Of a stretch of DNA of 64,000 nt, positions 59,165-64,000 are shown piece by piece. The stretch comes from Haberlea rhodopensis. Taxonomy: Eukaryota; Streptophyta; Magnoliopsida; Lamiales; Gesneriaceae. Positions within the stretch are counted from its first letter, which is position 1, and every line of letters begins with the position of its first letter. Where the stretch lies: assembly GCA_907163345.1 (NCBI GenBank), contig CAJQUN010000055.1:372001-436000 (forward strand), in the 5' to 3' direction. Position numbers and translations under genes: made by a program. The notes under the pieces are model-generated. The model had not been told where the DNA came from. It did no database searches and saw nothing but the letters and a program-made list of their open reading frames with translations.

Positions 59165-59671
59165 TAGGGCTGATTAACGGGTCGGGTCAATCTAGACCCG
59201 GCCCAAAAATCGGACCGGTGAGCGGTTCGGAATCGGAATCGGTAAGATATCGGTTCGGATCAGTTCTACCGTTCTGGAATCGATACCTTACCGGTTTCGA
59301 GCTGAACCGGAACCGGAACCGGATTCGTTATTTTAAAAAAAATTACTTTTTTTTTTTTAAAAAAATAGATAAATATATTTGAGGTTAGTTTACAAACACA
59401 AAGATCTATTATCTTAATTGGTTAGAGTTATAGAGTAGATGGTGATGATCGCGTTTTTTAATCCTCCAAACAACAATTTCCCTTCATTTTGTTTTTATGA
59501 AGAAAAAATAATAATAATTAAAAAAAACTGGTTCAAGGTTGGAACCGATCGAATTCGGAACTGATAGCCTCGTAACCGGATCCTTACCGGATCGAATCCG
59601 ATTCAGAAGCGGATCCAAAACCGGCCGATTTCGGTTCAGTTTGGATCTAATTGACCCGTTAAACCGCCCTA
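59165..59671. mobile_element. hAT-type MITE with CGGTTCCGG arms
   Basis: Perfect 8-bp TSD ATTTTAAC at 59157-59164 and 59672-59679. Left end TAGGGCTGATTAACGGGTC and reversed right end TAGGGCGGTTTAACGGGTC match at 17 of 19 positions. The arms contain AACCGGAACCGGAACCGG and GGTTCGGATC words, and the centre is AT-rich. It lies about 0.1 kb upstream of the likely 5' UTR exon of the next gene. Confidence 0.9.
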
Positions 59672-59764
59672 ATTTTAACTCAAAGTAAATATTTTGAAAT
59701 ATTTAGAAAGAAATATTTTGGCAACCGTACCTCCTTAAAATCTCAATAAACCCTGGTTCAGATA

Positions 59765-59832
59765 TTTTCAGCGTACTCAGGCTGTGGAAACTCGAAAGGA
59801 AAGAATTTCGGAGGTCATTCTTTCCGTTTCAA
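59765..59832 (+). other. Probable 5' UTR exon of the ORRM-like gene
   Basis: A short GC-richer leader ends TTTCCGTTTCAAG followed by a GTACGAAC donor at 59833. There is no coding start. The assignment to the downstream gene rests on position and strand only. Confidence 0.4.
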
Positions 59833-60435
59833 GGTACGAACACTATTCTTTCATCTTTTTGCTTATGGAACACTAGACTCTTTACCCCTTACCTTCCCAT
59901 TTTTCTCATTTTATTTAGGATTTAGTGAAGAATTAATCCGTAGGTATTCACATTAAATCTCTACTAGGGTTTAGGGTTAATGTAAATTTTCTTGTTTTGT
60001 ATTCATTTATCATTTCTCTGTGATTTATGGACTTCTGGAATTGAATGAAAACATTGGCTTTTGATGCGAGTGATTTTACGTACTTTCATGTTTCTTGTTT
60101 CTCGAACAACAGAACCTTCCCCCCGTTATTCCCTTTTTTGCTGTGTGCATAGGCTTGATGGAAGAATTTATCAGTAGGTTTTTATTTAAAATCAGCTCTA
60201 GGGATTTAGGGTCTACGGGGATTTTCATTCCTGAATCTATTGACCAGTCTGCTGCGGTATATTATTTTAAGGGTTTATTATTATTTTTATTTTTAAGATG
60301 AGTATATCATTTACTATACAAGAATGACCAAATTTTATTGTTTGCACTTTGCAGGCTGCTATGTTTATATGATTCATGCTATTTTTTATTTTTCTTATCT
60401 TTATACTTTTAGAATTTTTAGGTTTGGTTTGCGAA

Positions 60436-62209
60436 ATGGCTTTTCTAAAGAAAGTTGGGAATTTCCTGAAACAAAGTGCCTCCAATCCTTCACTTTTTGA
60501 GGCCATAAGGAGCATGTCCACCTCTTCAAAGGTCTTTGTTGGAGGTGGGAGTTGTTATGCAGATTTTAGAATTGAACTGCTAATCTTTTCTTCTGGTGTT
60601 TTATTCTTGTTTTCTACTGTAGGTCTCTCCTATAGTACAGATGACATGAGTTTGAGTGAGGCATTCTCAAAATACGGTGAAGTTGTTGAAGGTATCATTT
60701 TTTCGTGTAATCAAATTAATTTGATTTGCATTCATTAAGATTTCTTCATGTTATGATTGCTGAGGATCCTGGCTGTTGATGCTCTGGTAAGTTACTGAAG
60801 CAGAGTGTTTTATCAGACTTATACATATTTTCCTTGAGTTTTGTCAAAGAAATTCATGACTGAGGGTGATGTTCATCAACTGTCATACATGGGGTCATTT
60901 ATAATGGTAAACTCGTGTCCTATTATTGCCTTTTTTTTTTTGGTTTTGCAGCTAGAGTTATCATTGATCGTAATACTGGTAGGTCAAAAGGGTTTGCTTT
61001 TGTTACTTTTACTTCGACTGAAGCTGCTTCTAGTGCTATCCAGGCATTTGATGGCCAGGTATGCAACTGTATCATCATATTTGTGCATCTATCTATGCCA
61101 ATCGTAAAGCATTTTAGCATAGTTTTTTATTGGTGAATGGATTCTCTTCGCTTGTTTACATTTGCCCATCTTGTCATCTGTAAACGTACTGCTAGTTGGT
61201 TGTGCAAATTTTGTCATTCTTGCCTGACCACTTTAGCTCCATTTTCTACTTGTAAACAAAAACGATATGGCAGATATAAAATCTCTCTTAGTCAACAACT
61301 ATGCGCTATATTGACATAAATTACTGTTGCTGTGCCTATGATATTATGATCGTAATTTCCCTGCAAACTTTAATCATGGAAACGAGACAATGAATGAAGA
61401 GTCACGTACCATGTTTAGTGAATTATTTTATTATGATTGGAGCAAATAATATTAAATATTTAAAGATATGAATTGTGGTATTTTAAATTAGAGTTAGAGA
61501 AGCTTAATTGAGGTGTGAACCAGAAGATCTTTTATGTGTCTTAAAGTTCATAATCCGGTAAATTAACTTAATTAGCTCCCGCTACTAAGGTATTTTATTG
61601 TGAATAATGCTCTGTAGCATATATAATTCAACAGACTTGCTTGATGGTACGTGGTTAAATTCACATCTGCTTGTTGTATATCAGGAACTTCACGGGCGAA
61701 CGGTAAGGGTGAACTACGCAACAGAAAAATCTCGCAGTGGTGGTTTTGGCGGCGGTTTTGGTTCCAGTGAAGGCTTCAATAACGGTGGTCAGGGTGGTAA
61801 CTATGGCGGCGGAAGGTTCCAAGGTAGCAATTTTGGGGGTTCTGGTGGTGGCGGCAATGGCAATGGTGGAGATGGCGACTACACCAGAAGTGGTGGATTT
61901 GGCAGTGGCAACCAGTACCCTAGTGGAGGGGGCGGATTTGGTCGCACTGACAGTTTCACTGGTGGTGGCGGCGGCGCACAAGGCAATGGTAGCTTGGGCG
62001 GCAGTGACAGCAACTACTATGCTAGCCGAAGTGGTGGTTCTTTGTCATCAAACAGTGAAACACCAGGACCATATGATAATAACCAGGGACAATTGGGTAA
62101 TGATCATGATCGAACTGATTCGAAAATTGATGGTTCTCGGCAAGACATGGATGGAAATGATAGGGATGACTACGATGAGCCAAATGACTATGCCAACACC
62201 AAAAGTTGA
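60436..62209 (+). CDS. ORRM3: Mitochondrial glycine-rich RRM protein (ORRM3/GR-RBP3 type)
   Basis: Four coding exons (60436-60544, 60623-60691, 60952-61058, 61685-62209) join in phase to give 269 residues. The N terminus MAFLKKVGNFLKQSASNPSL with AIRSMSTSS is a mitochondrial presequence as in Arabidopsis GR-RBP3/GR-RBP5. One RRM covers residues about 32-107, with RNP2 VFVGGL (33-38) and RNP1 KGFAFVTF (72-79), aromatic F74 and F76 intact. A glycine-rich region follows (about 113-200; GGG, GGFG, GGNYGGG), then a polar acidic Asp/Asn tail (about 225-269). ORRM proteins bind mitochondrial transcripts and act in C-to-U RNA editing; glycine-rich regions mediate protein contacts. ORRM3 fits best on the RRM (LSYST, EAASSAIQA, DGQELHGRTVRVNYA); ORRM4 is the alternative. 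The longer frame upstream of exon 4 is intron. Confidence 0.93.
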
Positions 62210-64000
62210 ATCAAGTCGGAACTGATTTCAGATTACGCAATTTCTGGGGCAGCCTTCAAGAGGTGAACAAAAGATTTGGTACTTTTTTCGATTCTACCTC
62301 CCTCAATGAACAAAGATATGGGTTAGGGTTTCGGCATTTGAATATGTTTCGGGACAAAGATGATTATTATCGAGTTTTACCTCCTTTATGTAGCCAAATA
62401 AGACCTCGCATCTGTTCTAGTGAGTATTTTAAGATGACTTGCTCGGGTTTCATTTTTTTCATATAATTATGAGTATAACACTATTAAGAAACAAAAGATG
62501 CAACCAGTCTTAGTTTCTTTTATGATAATAGATTAATTGTTCTTTATAATTGAATACGAAACATAAGTTATTACCACTTGGGTAAAAAAAATGCACTTGC
62601 AGAAAATATAAGCTGCAGTTGCACACGATGGACCTGTTTCAGTGTGGGAGTGATGTGAATTTGAATGCACTTTAAAGCAAAACGCTCTGCTCCCATTGTC
62701 ATACAGAGAAAAAATGCGTAGTTTTTCCCTTTCCAGCTATATGCAATGTATACTTGACCCCTTTATTGTGAATCCCATTAATTCATTATCTCCAATTATG
62801 TGCAAGATACACTTAAAATGGTAAATGGTGCAAGCTAAAGCGATCATCTTCCCTTTACATTGCCAAGAGGAACCATGAGCTTCTGTGTTGTGATAGATCT
62901 AGTGATAACAAGCCATGTTCTTATAGGAATTCACATTATTTTACTCTACATACAAAAAATAAGTTGGTTCAGGCTCCAACGGAATCAAGGTTGTTCTTCT
63001 TTGGTTGGTTTTGTTGTGTTTGATTGATTGTTTCTGCGGCAGTCCCTCTAATATATTATTAAGTCTCCCGATTAATCGATGTTTATCAATCGCTGATGTT
63101 TATTCAAAGAATTTTGTAAATCCACGAAAGAACCATAGAGAAATTGTATAGATTTTTTTCTGTTTTTGGGTCTCAATTTTGTCCCTTTGATTACACTTAA
63201 ATCAATTCATATTAATGAAGTCGATCATGGTAGAGGATTATATCGTTATATTACATGTGTGTATACTTTCTAATTATTAATAAACTTTTCTTCTCTAAAA
63301 AAAATCTATCAAATTGATAGAAATAATCAAATAATAATATAAATGAGAAATACAATAGAAAATATGGGTGTAACATTTGGAATGGCACCATATGTCGTAT
63401 AATTGCTACATTATTGAGTGTCAGTTGGCAATATCAAGTTTAAAATCCATCAAATTGAATAAATTTATTATATATGAAATTGTTATAATTTAGTGATCGA
63501 ATAATGTTATATAAAAATTTTAAAAATTATTTCTCATATACAAAAAGTAATCAACTTAAAAAAAAGTAATCAAACCTCATTATAATAAGAAAATAAAAGC
63601 GAGCATTGTATTGATTTTTCAGGTATAATTATTTAATTTTAAATATATTCAGAATTTTGGATGATAAAAAAAAATCTATAATGATTTTATACATTCGAAA
63701 AATAAAATTTGAAGTTTTTTTTTGTTTGACCATAAAACATTGACTATATTAAAACACTCCAAAAGTACAAGGATTATAACGAATAATCAAAGTCAATGGC
63801 CAAGAGACATCTAGGAATAGACTCTATAAGTAGATAAAATAAAAGGTCTAATGGTAATGAGATCTACATCATAGATGTAATAGCTTAACCAGGAGGTTTT
63901 AAAGACTGTCAAATCGAAAACAAGTCCCCTCAAACCGAACAACTCAGCGCAAGGTCGAAACAAGGGAACTGTCTTCTAAGAAATCTGAAGGTACGATTCG
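62210..64000. other. 3' flank and AT-rich intergenic DNA
   Basis: The first few hundred bases are likely 3' UTR; the ORF at 62206-62466 overlaps it and is not supported. From about 63200 the sequence is very AT-rich. The last 100 bp (from AAGACTGTCAAATCGAAAAC) are more GC-balanced and may begin another feature beyond the window; it is not recognised. Confidence 0.35.

Noticed and set aside
61607..61684. In-frame extension upstream of the glycine-rich exon
   Set aside because: It is intron: a good acceptor (TATATCAG) precedes 61685, and the RRM continues directly from exon 3.
63900..64000. Possible rRNA or retroelement coding fragment at the right edge
   Set aside because: Composition changes, but no specific match could be recognised in 100 bp, so no call is made.

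Overview
This is nuclear DNA from a flowering plant, most likely a eudicot. It is AT-rich, its genes carry GT-AG introns, and it holds plant-only families (a Dof factor, a GAUT pectin glycosyltransferase, a NIP aquaporin, plastid ClpB). Between the genes lie plant-type SINEs, MITEs, a TRIM and a copia element. Species cannot be read from the window; an asterid is only a guess.

Seven protein genes and one tRNA are well supported. In order: the 3' end of a DCN1-like (cullin neddylation) gene (+, 54-1183); a six-exon NIP2/Lsi1-type aquaporin with the silicic-acid selectivity filter (-, 7071-9663); tRNA-Gln(UUG) (-, 27341-27412); plastid ClpB3 in ten exons (-, 30689-36049); a GAUT13/14-type galacturonosyltransferase in six exons (-, 37457-42185); TFIID subunit TAF8, one coding exon (-, 47089-48231); a single-exon Dof factor (+, 50735-51505); and a mitochondrial glycine-rich RRM protein of the ORRM3/GR-RBP type in four coding exons (+, 60436-62209). 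They act in unrelated pathways; there is no operon or visible gene cluster.

The gene-poor stretch 9.7-30.6 kb is repeat-dominated. It contains a SINE with 13-bp target-site duplications (TSDs), a triplicated hairpin-bearing 150-bp repeat, a ~1.9-kb array of GTGCAC-centred units that changes orientation, and a nest: a 5'-truncated LINE end flanked by a 16-bp TSD, split by a very young copia element (21781-26392). That copia has two LTRs differing at three bases and two indels, and one open gag-protease frame, but it lacks the integrase core, reverse transcriptase and most of RNase H. It is therefore non-autonomous yet recently mobile.

A second theme is a set of hAT-type MITEs with TAGGG/CAGGG ends and 8-bp TSDs (4209-4602, 6303-6460, 26579-27156, 33760-33954, 59165-59671, probably 45203-46356 and 57395-57605). 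Most are packed with GC-rich subterminal words (CCGGTTCC, CCCGCCCC or GGCCCGGC types) that differ from copy to copy. A 350-bp TRIM with intact LTRs, primer-binding site and TSD sits at 1639-1988. Several elements lie in introns of host genes; one starts 15 bp from a NIP splice donor.
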